A DNA stretch of 64,000 nt, taken from positions 519,817,185 through 519,881,184 of the forward strand of contig NC_081414.1 of assembly GCF_030272615.1 (NCBI RefSeq). Direction: 5' to 3'. The position numbers and the translations under genes were made by a program. This document shows positions 11,813 through 22,675 of this stretch, piece by piece (positions within the stretch are counted from its first letter, which is position 1; the number at the start of each line of letters is the position of its first letter). The DNA is from Cryptomeria japonica (lineage: Eukaryota; Streptophyta; Pinopsida; Cupressales; Cupressaceae). Below the pieces are notes generated by a model. That model did not search any database, was not told the origin of the DNA, and worked only from the letters and a program-made list of their open reading frames with translations.

Positions 11813-12022
11813 ACATGAGTTTTCTCTAATCTTTCTTCTTGTAAGGATTCTTGCATCCTTATCACCTATGATCTACTTAGGATCATGATTCAACTTGACA
11901 TATCGAGGAATGGTCTTAACTGGTTCTTCTTTCTTTTCTTCTTCATCCTCATCTTCATCAATATCAGCATTCACCGGTTCAAGGACACTATTACTGGTAC
12001 TTGGTTGGCTAATAACTGGTTT
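11813..12022 (-). pseudogene. Element A pol linker between integrase and RT
   Basis: The variable linker after the copia integrase, with acidic and Ser/Thr-rich stretches on the minus strand and stop codons. It joins the integrase frame, whose reading ends at 12023 in NEPVATF, to the RT lead-in. No domain is recognisable. Confidence 0.6.
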
Positions 12023-13153
12023 CTAGAAGGTTGCAACTGGTTCATTTACAGCTTGCTCACTACTGATTTCCTCAATTTTCTCAGAGGATTCATCAACTCT
12101 TACATTGATACTTTCCATAATTCTCTGAGTCCTATTATTGTAGCACTTGAAAGCTTTACTCTTGGTGGAATATCCTAGAAATATTCCCTCATCACATTTA
12201 GCTTCAAATTTGCACTGATGTTCACTCCTCTTGATGTAACATTTGCTACCAAATACCTTAAAGTAGCTAGCCACAGGTGTCTTACCAGTCCAATACTCAT
12301 AAGGAGTTTTGTCCTTACCTTTCTTGATGAGTACCCAGTTCATAGTGTAGACTACAGTGCTCACTGCTTCTCTCCAAAAGGTGTGAGCTACCTTTCCTTG
12401 AATCAACATGGTTCTAGCTACTTCAACCATAGTCCGGTTATTCCTCTCTGCTAGGCCATTCTGTTGTGGAGTCTGGGGGGTAGACAGTTGTCTCTTGATG
12501 CCAAATTCTTCACAATACTTGTTGAATTCACCGGAAGTGAATTCCCCTCCTTGATCAGTTCTGAGACACTTGATCCTTTTACCACTTTCCTTCTCCACTA
12601 ATGCTCTGAAAGCTTTGAATTTCCCAAAGGCTTCAGACTTGTCTTTCAATAATATGACCCACATCATTCTTGAGTAATCATCAGTGAGGATCATGAAGTA
12701 CCTATCACCCTGCACACTCCTAGTTTTCATAGGACCACACAAATCAGTATGTACAAGATCAAGCAAGTTGTCAGTATTGAAAGATTTACCTTTAAAAGTT
12801 GAGGAAGACATTTTCCCCAATTTACACTCTCTACACAAGGTATTATCCAGTTTGTTTAGCACTGGCAACCCTCTAACTGCCTTGATCTTACTAGCCTTTA
12901 CAATGTTATCAAAGTTTACATGACAGAGTCTCCTATGCCATATCCAACTATCATCAAGCTTAGCTATAAGATAGGTACTTACATTTGCATTCAATTGAAA
13001 TAGGTTACCTTTGGTCTGCATTCCAGTGGCCACCAATTTACCATCTTTTCCTTTGATTCTGCAAACTCGATTCTTGAATTGTAGAGTGAGGCCACTGTCA
13101 TTTAGCTGGGCAACACTTAGAAGGTTGTGTCTGAGACCATCAACCCAGTACAC
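12023..13153 (-). pseudogene. Element A copia GAG-pre-integrase and integrase
   Basis: A long open frame of 376 codons. The N-terminal zinc region has WHRRLCHVN and CRECKLGKM (HHCC). The DDE core is complete: LVHTDLCGP, LRTDQGGEFTS and QQNGLAERNNRT. The C-terminal copia integrase part ends with KCDEGIFLGYSTKSKAFKCYNN. It would insert the cDNA into chromosomal targets. The protein looks intact within this span, but a stop just upstream (near 13171) separates it from protease and a stop at its end separates it from RT. Confidence 0.95.
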
Positions 13154-13336
13154 ATTGTCAGCACTACCCCTTCAATTCAGAGAGATGGACCCTTTGCCTT
13201 TGACCATGCATGGTGCATCATTGCCAAAGTAAATCACACCACCATCATACTCTTCCAAGGATAGAAACTTGCTCCGGTCACCAGTCATATGGTGAGAACA
13301 ACCACTATCAATGATCCACTCATTTGAATTATCAAA
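13154..13336 (-). pseudogene. Element A copia protease
   Basis: The minus-strand reading gives EWIIDSGCSHHMTG near 13290-13320, the copia aspartic protease active site (DSG), followed by FGNDAPCMVKGKGS. A stop precedes it after the gag segment (at 13337) and a TGA lies between this domain and integrase (near 13171). Its catalytic residues are kept, but the polyprotein context is broken. Confidence 0.88.
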
Positions 13337-13660
13337 CTAAGAGACAGGAGCATTCTTGTTTGCCACATCTTCCTTTATAGCAACAAACACAATGTCTTCA
13401 TTCTCTTCATCTTTTGATTCCTCATCTGTGACACCTTCATCAACTACCACAAAACAATTTCTTTGGTTTCCTCCTTTGAATTTCTTGAACCTTTCTGGTT
13501 TATCCTTGTTGTCGCTATTAGGACAGTTCATAGCAATATGTCCTATCCAGTTATAGGAAAAACATTTCAAAGGTAGCTTACCTTTGTATTTACCAGTTCC
13601 TTTTGAAAATTTCCTAGCAAGAAGAGCTTCAAATTCCATTAGAAACTCTTCATCATTCAT
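13337..13660 (-). pseudogene. Element A gag C-terminal part with altered zinc knuckle
   Basis: The segment contains LKCFSYNWIGHIAMNC, a CCHC zinc knuckle in which the second Cys is Tyr, so zinc binding should be lost. It is followed by a Lys/Arg-rich and then an acidic stretch (DEGVTDEESKDEENED). It lies in a different frame from the N-terminal gag segment, so a small indel occurred near 13657-13690. Confidence 0.88.
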
Positions 13661-14346
13661 TTCTCTACTCTGATTAGGTTCCTCACTAGTGCTAGCCTCT
13701 TTTCCTTTTCTGGATGGTATAGCAGAGGCTTTAAATGTTGATCTGTCTTTTGAACACTATCATCAAAACTATTCAGCTCATAGGTTGTAGCTATGATGGA
13801 GTCCAGGGACACCTTAGACTTGTCTATTGATCTCAGCTCCTGAATAGTAGCAACCCTTATTGCATAGACTAGCAACAGGGATCTTAGGACTTTACTTACC
13901 ATAGTGGAATCTTCTATTTTTCCACCTGCACTCTTGATTTCTCCAACAACCATTTTTATTCTTATTCCATACTGCTGAATGGTCTCTCCTTCAACCATCT
14001 GCATGTCTTCAAACTTCCCTCTCATGCTTTCTTCCTTGGCCTGTTTTACATGCTCATCACCACCATAGATATTTTCAAGAGCATCCCATACCTCTTTGGG
14101 ATTTGCCTTGTCTTGAACATCAATAAACTCAATGTCAAATAGACTACTGATGAGGGCTTCCATGACTTTCCCAATTTCTTGTATCTCTCTCTTTTGGTCA
14201 TCGCTGAGAGTACCGGTAGGAAAAACATATACATTTTCAACATAACTCCAGTGTTGAACACCCATGCTTTTGATGAATATCTTCAACCTGTCTTTCCATA
14301 TACCAAAATTTTCCCTGTTAAACTTTGGACCTTCCCTCTTCATCAT
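13657..14346 (-). pseudogene. Element A gag (copia UBN2-type)
   Basis: An open frame of 229 codons starting 56 bases inside the PBS, at the first ATG. The N-terminal FNRENFGIWKDRLKIFIKSMG is the DUF4219-like start. VWDALENIYGGDEHVKQAKEESMRGKFEDMQMVEGETIQQY is the UBN2 Gag core. TMVSKVLRSLLLVYAIRVATIQE matches the capsid-like end. Gag would form the virus-like particle. The frame stops at RVEK by a frameshift just before the zinc-knuckle segment. Confidence 0.93.
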
Positions 14347-14401
14347 TTGACTAGGATCTTTTCCTCAAGTAGTTAAGCTTACAATACAAAGGACCTGGAG
14401 T

Positions 14402-14413
14402 GCTCTGATACCA
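14402..14413 (-). promoter_or_regulatory. Element A primer binding site (initiator tRNA-Met)
   Basis: The reverse complement reads TGGTATCAGAGC, complementary to the 3' end of plant initiator tRNA-Met, and begins two bases after the 5' LTR end. It primes minus-strand cDNA synthesis. Confidence 0.95.
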
Positions 14414-14415
14414 AT

Positions 14416-16017
14416 TGATAACTCAATGATGAACCACTAGTACCAAACTGGTACTAAGAGGGGGGGGTGAATCAGTACAAACACAAATACAGTCCAAAAC
14501 CGGTTTGATAGCAAATACTCCAAATGACTGGCAAACATGGATACCTACTCAACACAGACTACAACCAGTAAAGCCAAGAGTGTGTAAAACAAGCATTGAC
14601 CAGTTGAACACTTAGCTTTTCATTTAACTCAAAACAATACTACCATTTCACCCTCATGCATGAACAAGTAAACTATCATATGATCATCACAATAGTTAGT
14701 TTAGTATGCTTTATAGATAGGCATTAAACACAAAACCATCATATGCTCAATAGGTAATAACAAAGCATCACAAGATAAAAGCATCACACATGACACACAT
14801 ATTTTTCATGTGGAAACCCAACTGGAAAAAACCATGGTGGGGATGAATACCCACAAGCTACTTTTGAACTCTTTTGAAGTCCACTTTGTTAGGAGCCTTG
14901 TCTAGTTAAAGACATTACAATAGGTTCTTCTAGGAACCGATCCTGTTAGGGATCACCAGGTTAAGGGATGGCTATAATACCCAGTTAAGGGTTAAACCCG
15001 GTTAGGTTTACCTTGTTAGAGGATTTCTAGAACTCAATAGCTAAAGGATCTCCCAAGCTCTATAGTTTCTCAGAACTCATTAACCTCGAGTTACCCGGTT
15101 AAGGGATTTGAGTCAAGCCTATTAAGACCACCCTTTTTAGGGGATTTTGCATCAAGCCAATTAAGGCTACCCTATTAGGGTATTTCACAACTATTGAAGT
15201 TGTTAGAGATCAACAGGAATTACAATGATCTGATAACAACACTCAATGCTAATGCAGATCCATTTTGGCTCCTCTTCTCCTTCTGCACATTTACTTTGCA
15301 TATATCTCTTTTCTCCTTTGGTCTGGCAAGAATCATGTATCTCTTCCCTTGGATACACACTCACAACTTTTTCCAACAACCTTAGAAAGAAACTCAACAT
15401 CGACCTTATAGGAAACAGATAGGTCAATAGAAAAAACCCTAAACCTGTTAGGTTAAGCAATTCAAGCGATTCAATCCTGACTGTTGAATCATACTACATT
15501 AAATGCAACAATCTTGAATCAATCTCAAGGCATTCTCCATCATCCATTTTCCATTGATTTCATGGTGGCTAATAACCCATCATATGTTATCACCATTTGA
15601 TAGACTTCGTACATTCCTGAGGTAGATAGGAATAGTCTTCTTCATGCAAGATCCTTCATACACATAGAGCTTACGTGGCAACACAATCTATTCTCCATTA
15701 TACTACTAACTTACCACACAAAGAGCACCGATTGAGTTACACAGGCTTGAGGTGCTCCAACTGGAAATCCTAAAGTGTGAACTACCTACCAACCGGTAGT
15801 AACACAATGCTTCCATGTGCCAATTCCCATAATAGCATGCTGGTTCATCTTGAACAAATATGCCGATTCACTTTGGCATATAAACCGGTTCATACATATG
15901 CTAGTTCTTCTCTCTTTTCACCTATCACATGTGCCAGTTCACACCATGTCTCATATTGACATCAATGAGAACATACAATATCATTATATCTTCATGTCGG
16001 TTCACATAATGCCAACA
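14416..16017 (-). repeat. Element A 5' LTR (complete, 1,602 bp)
   Basis: A complete LTR, TGTTGG...TTATCA on the element strand, matching the two fragments of the left LTR. It carries an AGAGGGGGGGGTGAATCAGT block near the U5 end (14457-14476), the GGAAACCCAACTGG block (14813-14830), reiterated CCGGTTAAGGG-like motifs (14880-15110) and ACCGGT-type motifs (15790-15900). Short frames inside are not genes. Confidence 0.95.
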
Positions 16018-16143
16018 ATCAGTTGATCCTATTATTTACTGATCAAAAAGTACACACAAGAGGTCTTATCTTGCTCTACAATCATTTGCAAGCTCCTTGT
16101 CTAGATTTGCCAAAGGAGGATTGTCAGATCTTGAATTATAGGG
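16018..16143 (-). pseudogene. A0 gag, right part between elements A and C
   Basis: On the minus strand the 126 bases read LDKELANDCRAR...DLLCVLFDQ and then join in frame, after removing A and one TSD copy, to STDKAFGKAIWDKLETL at 3960-4002. This is a typical copia Gag helix. Two stops are present. It is cut at 16143 by the 5' LTR of C. Confidence 0.8.
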
Positions 16144-16564
16144 TGTGACACCTATAGTACCCCTTCTTGATTAGAATTTTTTGACTCATGTTTGACTTCA
16201 GTGGATACATTATTGTTATACTTTATTTAGACTTTATGTGATGTTATTACATTCTTTAACTTGATGTGTAGTGTATGATTTCATGCATTATTTCATTACC
16301 TATGTTAAATGAGAATTTTATGGATTACTGACATGGACTGGCACATTTACTTTATATGTCTGATGCATTATTTACATGTTTTGTGTTTGCAGGTGAATGG
16401 GATGCAAGTGGATTATTTTCCTTCACTCACTTTGGTGAGACAGGGAACATCACGATTCTCCCTCATCGATGTGCATTTTGTCTCTATTTATATATTTGTC
16501 TATATGCATGTGTGGTTCATTAATGTAGGACATTGCAAGTACAAGCACTAGGTATGTAAGAGGT
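16144..16564 (+). repeat. Element C 5' LTR, first part
   Basis: Starts TGTGACACCTATAGTACCCC, a gypsy-type LTR start. Its last bases (GCAAGTACAAGCACTAGG) align with GCAAGTGCTGGGCATCGACTC-type sequence in the B LTR (50386-50410), and the match resumes at 44592. This shows that E interrupts one LTR. Confidence 0.82.
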
Positions 16565-18474
16565 TGTGACATAATGCACCACTAAGAGGGGGGTGAATCA
16601 GTGGTTCTCAAACTTTTCTCTTTGTCTATCCTATGTGAGCATACCGGTTAATAGATCTAACTTAATGCAAAGTTAGCGGTTAGTGGGGAGACTTGCACAA
16701 GTGCAATCACACAAGGGACATTACATAACACCAATATATATGAGGAAAACCCAAGATGGGAAAAACCTCTGTGAGAAATGTTGCTGGGGTTTACTGCTCC
16801 AATCTAGCCTCACAATGCAAAATTATTACAATGTTTAGGGCACCTACCCAAGGATAACCAACCCTTGATTTAGGGCACCAACCCAAGGAGTTACAACCCC
16901 TAATTTAGGGCAAGAACCCAAGGAGCACCAACCCCTAACTTGTTTATGGGATACAACCCAAAAAAGCTACAACTTAGTGATCATAATGAAAACATGAATT
17001 ACAAAAGTAGTTGTCTTGTTACAAGTGAATCTTGCAACCATTTCATATATCTTACTCTATCAACCAGATACCTTCTTTGCTACACTGACTCACCTCTCTT
17101 GTTGCTGTCAATTGTTGCCTTACTGCCGGTAAAACTCTATCGGTACACCTCTCCTCTTCTTCGTCCCTCCTGGATCTCCTCCTCATAGTTCTGCACTTCA
17201 CTAGTACGATACTCTTTTGGTTCTTTGTCTACCTTCTCTGCAACTCTTTTCACTTCTTCTCTATTGGTATAACCACTACCAGTTCTGCTCTACTACTAAT
17301 TGAACACTTCAACTTTGTTCACTCTCACTTTCTTCTCAGATGCTCATTGAGCACTTGGCTGATTTTCTCTCACATGCAGAAGTAACACTCTATCACTTTG
17401 CAACAGAACACTCTTCTTCTATTTAGCAACAACTAACAATGTCTTTTGCTTGCATATTTATAGCCTGAGTTTCCCACCAAAAGATAATTCAAAATTTAGG
17501 TGGTTAGGGTTTCCTCATCATCCTCGAGGCAAACCAAATCCAATCAGATCCTGCATGATTTATTCTTCCAGACTGCCAAGTGTACAATTTTTCCATTAAC
17601 GTGCCTTCTTGATCATGCCTTCCATCTCTGGCTATCTATTTTTTACCTTATTGATAGGTCTCTTTGTCAAACACCAAGATCAGACCATTTGTTTCCTTCA
17701 TCTACCTCAATCTCCTCAATCACTCTTAGTTGGCTCATAGTTGTCCTCCAGACCTCGAGCCATAAACCCCTGCAATAACTTTGCAACATGTCCTATGTCT
17801 TTTGGGATCTATCATTAATGCTGACCAGCTAAGCAACTACCCCGTCGGTGTACATTCCTTCTATCACTACATGCAGATTTACCACCTTGACACCATGTGC
17901 CATCCATATCGACCAACTGCCAGCTTGGATCATCATGTTGGTTTGGATAGGTTCCCCAACCAACCAATCTATCAGTTCCTCTTATTGCTTGTTCACTAAA
18001 ACTTTTGGTTAAACCCTCAAGCTGGTCTATTATCCATTTTGTAGTCTACTTCTCTTCTAGTGGACTGCTCAATCAGTTAGCACACTTGCTAACCTACATT
18101 ATGTATAACATCATTAGATGGGGAGTCATCTGCTTCTGCACCTTTTCCATATTATCAGTGATCATCAATATCAAAAAAACCTTCTTGATGACACCATGTC
18201 ATCAACCTTCCGCAGACTCCATCTTTAATCAGGCTAATATTCCTTTATCTACATCTACTCAACCTAGCCTTTTCCCTGATCAACTTTGACCATATCACAA
18301 CCGATTTGTCAAAGTGACAAACACATCACTCTTCATCTATACCAGCATATCAACATGCCTTTACTGTTGTTTGGCATGTAACCCTGATTACGTGCACTTA
18401 AGGCTTTCATTTGTTTCATCTAAATATCTGGTGTGGGCACACACACTATCAGTCATTGCTTCTCATGATGATTG
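16565..18474 (-). repeat. Element E 3' LTR, distal part
   Basis: Matches 29592-31123 and then, across the D insertion point, 43732-44100. It contains the shared AAGAGGGGGGTGAATCAGT block (16584-16602), GAGGAAAACCCAAGATGGG (16741-16760) and a 35-base tandem repeat (16834-16938). It is cut at GATTG (18470-18474) by G. Frames such as 17781-18289 are LTR sequence, not genes. Confidence 0.92.
16834..16938. repeat. Three-copy 35-bp tandem repeat in E 3' LTR
   Basis: Units start at 16834, 16869 and 16904, each TTTAGGGCACCNACCCAAGG followed by a variable end. The same three-unit array is at 29864-29968 in the other LTR, so it predates insertion of E. Confidence 0.9.
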
Positions 18475-19266
18475 TGTTAGGAATCCCATAGATACTGAGA
18501 GGGCGGTGAATCAGTATCTAACCGATGAGTAGAATTTCTTGAATTAAAACATGTAAAACATATTATAATAGTGTATTGATATGCAAGAAATAATGCAATA
18601 AACAGAATCAAGAACATCCACATGAAAATCACACCATAATACAAGGTTTTAATGAGGAAACCCGGTGTGGGAAAAACCTCGGTGGGATTTGTGACCCACA
18701 ATATTCACTCACTAGCCAATAAGAGAATATTACTTACAATAAGGGCCTACACATGCAAGAAGGCGAACTGCCTAGAGCTCACTGCTCAATGGGAAGTCTC
18801 ACTGACTTACAATGAGGACTATACAAATCCAATATCTTGTATTTCTTTACAATAGCATCTATAATGCCTGATCTAATACTAGTTGCTGCTCTTCTTCTTC
18901 CATAAACCCTTAACCTATATTTCGCATAATAGGTCTGTCTGATATTTTTCCTTAACGCTTCATCACTCATATCAAATGTCTATAATGATCTCTTTTATAT
19001 ATAAGAGTCATTTTACAATTTTCCAAGTCGGCTTACAAAGTTTTTACAATAATAAACAAAATATAATATAACAAAATCTTGTCAACCTCTGTGTCGGTAT
19101 ACTTCTTTTCTTTGTGCTGGTGTTGGTGTCCTGAGTGTCGGTGTAAAGTGTGATCTACTGATGCTGGTATAATGCCTTTGCCAGTAGCATAGGATTGCAA
19201 GGTTACCATCAATGACAAAACCTTCAATCACATACAATGTCTCATTGGAGTGTGCATATGCCAGCA
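18475..19266 (-). mobile_element. Element G: solo LTR related to F
   Basis: 792 bases from TGTTAGGAATCCC to TATGCCAGCA, flanked by GATTG (18470-18474 and 19267-19271). Deleting it restores the E LTR as seen at 44090-44115. Its first 60 bases (GATACTGAGAGGG, GTGAATCAGTATCTAAC) and the AACCCGGTGTGGGAAAAACCT block are the reverse complement of the end of F's LTR, so it is an F-family LTR in the opposite orientation. There is no internal region, so it is a solo LTR left by LTR-LTR recombination. Confidence 0.9.
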
Positions 19267-19271
19267 GATTG

Positions 19272-19755
19272 AATCTTCATCAGATGGGAGCCCTATTGTC
19301 CTGCAACCTTGCAGCATACCCATGATCTGTTCATTCTTCTCCTCCAGTGTTGATGTGATTAAGGTAACATTCTGGCTCTTCATCACAAATAATATCCAAG
19401 CACCTTGCTCATCCTTCTTGTACACTAGACATGACCTTTACAGGCAGACAACCACTCACATGGTTTCTCTAACTTCCCCATGTCAACACATCACCTACCA
19501 GTTGACATCCTTTCCTTACTGGTGATACACAGTACCGGTACCGATCACCTTACCATTCCATCCACACAAGTCAGGCACCAACTTGTATACTGGTGATTCT
19601 TAGAGTCATCTTTCTTGCCTTACCGGTTGTCTAAAACACAAGGTTATATCAAATATATCTCATTCTATACTCCCTCATAGCAGTGTTGGATAGACATCTC
19701 TCATATTGGTAGTCATCCCATACCGGTTGACATCAATAACAACACAATTCCAACA
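19272..19755 (-). repeat. Element E 3' LTR, proximal part
   Basis: Continues the E LTR after G and matches 44106-44591. It ends ...TTCCAACA at 19755, directly beside the PPT. Confidence 0.92.
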
Positions 19756-19910
19756 ATATCCCCCTTTGGCATTGATGTTAACTCATGTAGTATCTAGCAT
19801 ACTACATATTCTTTCTACCCCTTTCTCTAATCCTTGGATTCTTAACACATGTAGTATGTTCTATACTACCGAATCCATCTCCCCCTTTGACAATAATGAC
19901 AAAGGGTACT
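19756..19910 (-). promoter_or_regulatory. Element E PPT region
   Basis: On the minus strand CCAAAGGGGGATAT abuts the 3' LTR start TGTTGG. A second purine tract (GTCAAAGGGGGAGATGG) lies upstream near 19876-19893. An imperfect inverted repeat flanks the PPT (19746-19753 and 19766-19773, 7 of 8 pairs), as in A and F. Confidence 0.75.
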
Positions 19911-21540
19911 ACCAGGATATCATTCCTCCTTGTATTTTCTAGGCACTAACATAATTCTTTCTCCCCATTATTCTTTACCAAATGCACTTCCTCCTTTGAA
20001 ACCAATTATTGCAAACTGGTACATTTTCTCAAGTCACAACTCTTTGAGATAGAGGACTCAACCATCAACCGACACCAATTGAGCAAGCAAAATTTACCAA
20101 TTTTTAAAATACTCAATTTTAGAGGGATGTGTCAGTCATCACAACTCACCTACTGGTCAAACTGCATTACCTCCCAGTTGATCCAAATTTCTTTAGGAAT
20201 CAAGTATGATTTTACTACCAATACAACCAATCCATAGGACAAGTAGATATCCCTTACAATGAAGCTCTCCTGGGTATTCCTACTATAACTTTCATCATCT
20301 ACAGTTTGGGTAGTCAATGTACTTACCTTTCAAGTTCAAGCAAGCTGGATCTGCATTATGAGCACTTGAACTCCCCATGAGTCATATATCTTATGTCCTT
20401 ATCTCTAGTCAGGTACAATATTGGAACTCCAATCTCCTCCATACACCAGTTTAGCTATGCATTTATGATCATCTGATGATCCTTCAAATCCATTGTATCC
20501 ACCACAGCCTATGACATGATCCTAAAGCCTCACAATTCCATATAATAACATCACCATGCCTCAAATTAAAATGGTTAGCCCATAGATGTGCATGCTTGCA
20601 TGATCAACAACCAAGCCATCATATGTCATTCAGTTCTTTTCCAATACCACCTTGACATTTTCCTACACATTCAGTGCTATCGAGGCCATAGAAATGATCT
20701 CCCAACATCATTGTCTTGCATAACCTGCAAGTACTTGATAGCACCCATGCCTGTAATAGCCTGCACATACCGGTTAACATCTAATACCAACTATTAACCC
20801 CTTTATATTGAAACATCCAGTAGTGATCCAACACTGATCTGTAGGTGTGTAGTCAAGGTAGCTTCTATACACACTTATCTTCTCAACTTCTCTCTTCACA
20901 CCAAAAACAACATGTTCTTCCATGTTGCCATCTTTACTGAGGGGGTGAATGATAAGTTCAATGTTCTACTCCCCTTGAGATCTTGCATCTCCTTTAGGCC
21001 TTAGGAGATATCACCTATGCATTTAATGCATAGTGCCGGTCCATGGTCTTCTTCCTCCATACCTGCTTGGTCTCACTTTTCCTCCCCTTTTCAAACTTGG
21101 GAGCAAGTCTTTCCTTCCTCTGCAGATGGGTCCTTCCATTTAATAATTCTCCATCATAGCCAGAAGTAGTGCTATAGTATCACACAACATCCATCCCAAC
21201 TTCATGATTATGGAATCTCTTAGCACGCAGGTTAGACCATCTCCTCTTGGCCATGTTGTTGTGTCTAGCAGCTAAAACTAGTGGACCACTTGCTCATGCA
21301 TGGGCATTTCTCCTTTGGTTCCATGTAGGTCTCTGACTTCCATATGCTTTGTATTCAACTTTTTACAGAGCATAGTTGTTGTATTGGCCTCTACGTGACT
21401 GCAGGTTCCTTTTCCTACACTCAAACTCTCAGTAATGAAAAATAATCTCTATATAATTGGGAGAGGGAACATGCATATATCTACTCTTGGATACATTTAT
21501 CTTATATGCCTCTGATTTATGAGATCCTAAATCATTCCTT
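19911..21540 (-). pseudogene. Element E: Gag C-terminal tail remnant and 3' untranslated region
   Basis: Between about 20990 and 21540 the minus strand gives a basic, gag-tail-like reading with scattered stops (WNQRRNAHA, AARHNNMAKRRWSN, RTHLQRKERLAPKFEKG). From 20990 down to 19911 I see no coding signal and none of the copia pol motifs (DSG protease, HTDLCGP, GLKQAPRAWY, DADWAG) that are plain in A. The space is too short for a pol, which supports a gag-only element. Confidence 0.55.
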
Positions 21541-21830
21541 CTAGATCTCTTTCTTCATTCTTCTGTCCTATGGCCATAACCATTACATGCAAAGCAATAA
21601 CCAATAAATGATGGCATATGACTTACAAATTTATTTTACCATGCATGAGGAGATCTTACTAGTTTAGCATCTCCATTTATTTGTCCTCTGCTGATAGAGG
21701 GTCTTCTTTGCTGCTTCCTCATCTTCCTGCTTGTAGTAAGGCTATCTTCTCCCATCTTCCCCTTACTTTTGGGATCTGCATGATTCTTCCTTCTTGCAAC
21801 ACTGGTCTTTACTCTTGTCTGCAAGTCCTT
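21541..21830 (-). pseudogene. Element E gag, zinc-knuckle part (left of F)
   Basis: A minus-strand basic segment (SVARRKNHADPKSKGKMG, KMRKQQRRPSISRGQ) followed by CFACNGYGHR near 21565-21600, a CCHC knuckle whose last Cys is lost beyond a stop. Removing F and one TCCTT puts this segment in the same frame as the gag at 28409-29590 (offset 1,194 bases = 398 codons). F therefore split one gag frame. Confidence 0.82.
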
Positions 21831-22604
21831 TGTTGGCATTCTACACTCTTATGAGAATAGTTGGTGTTGTCATTGATGGCAACCATCTGGCAACCTTCTG
21901 GTATTCATCTGGTAAGCCACTGACACCGGCATAGTCATCTACATACACTGGCAGGGCACTTCACTGACAGCGACAACAATGCATAATGGCACCCCAGCCG
22001 ACAGCGAATAAACTTTTGTTATTGTATTTAAATATAATTATCTTTTGTAAAGCCGACATGGCATATTGTAAAAGACTCATATATATGTATGAGATCTTAT
22101 AGGTCATTTAGCATGAATGGAAGTGAAAATTATGTATAAGGTGATATAAGTGACAGTGAAGGTTTTGGTTATAGAATGACCATAAACCGGTACTGAACCT
22201 AACATAGTTGATGCTGATTTGAAGCAGGACATTGTATTGGATTTCATAATCCACTTTTGTAGTCAGTGTGACTCTTATTGAGCAGTGAGCTCTAGGTAGT
22301 TGGCCTTCCTGCATGTGTAGGCCCCTCATTGTAATTAATATTTATTCATTGGTGAGTGAGTGAATATTGTGGGTCACAAATCCCATTGAGGTTTTTCCCA
22401 CACTGGGTTTCCTCGTTAAACATCTTGTATTATGGTGTGTTTTCTATGTTGTCTTTATTGTTCTTATTTATTGCATTAATTCTTATTTACCAGTACACTA
22501 TTTTGGAATGCAAAGTTCTTAGTAAGGTTAAATATTCTACTAACTAGTTAGATACTGATTCACCCCCCCTCTCAGTATCTTTGGGATTGTCATTAATCCT
22601 AACA
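21831..22604 (+). repeat. Element F 5' LTR (774 bp)
   Basis: TGTTGGCATTC...CCTAACA. The last 130 bases hold the shared blocks in reverse orientation to A and E: GAGGTTTTTCCCACACTGGG (22388-22407) and TACTGATTCACCCCCCCTCTCAGT (22554-22577). Two short frames inside are not genes. Confidence 0.95.
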
Positions 22605-22606
22605 AT

Positions 22607-22618
22607 TGGTGTCAAAGC
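22607..22618 (+). promoter_or_regulatory. Element F primer binding site
   Basis: TGGTGTCAAAGC, two bases after the 5' LTR. It differs from the tRNA-Met PBS of A and E (TGGTATCAGAGC) at two positions, both A/G changes, so it is likely a decayed or variant tRNA-Met site. Confidence 0.85.
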
Positions 22619-22675
22619 CTGGTCCTCTATTTTCAAAAGCCTAACAACTTGAGGAAGATTCTAACACTAGTATAG

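Larger units (their letters stand above)
4003..16017 (-). mobile_element. Ty1/copia retrotransposon A (interrupted by H)
   Basis: The element has two LTRs (4003-4676 plus 9097-10018 on the left, 14416-16017 on the right), a PBS complementary to initiator tRNA-Met, gag, protease, integrase, RT and RNase H in copia order on the minus strand, and a PPT. Flanks are GTCAG (3998-4002) and ATCAG (16018-16022), a 4/5 TSD. LTR ends read TGTTGG...TTATCA on the element strand. The LTRs differ by roughly 8%, mostly C/T and G/A transitions. H is inserted in the 3' (left) LTR. The host is the gag of A0. Confidence 0.95.

Noticed and set aside
14402-14416. tRNA-like sequence as a tRNA gene fragment
   Set aside because: Only 12 bases match a tRNA 3' end, and the position next to an LTR identifies it as a primer binding site. 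The same applies at 22607, 29578, 48110 and 53573.
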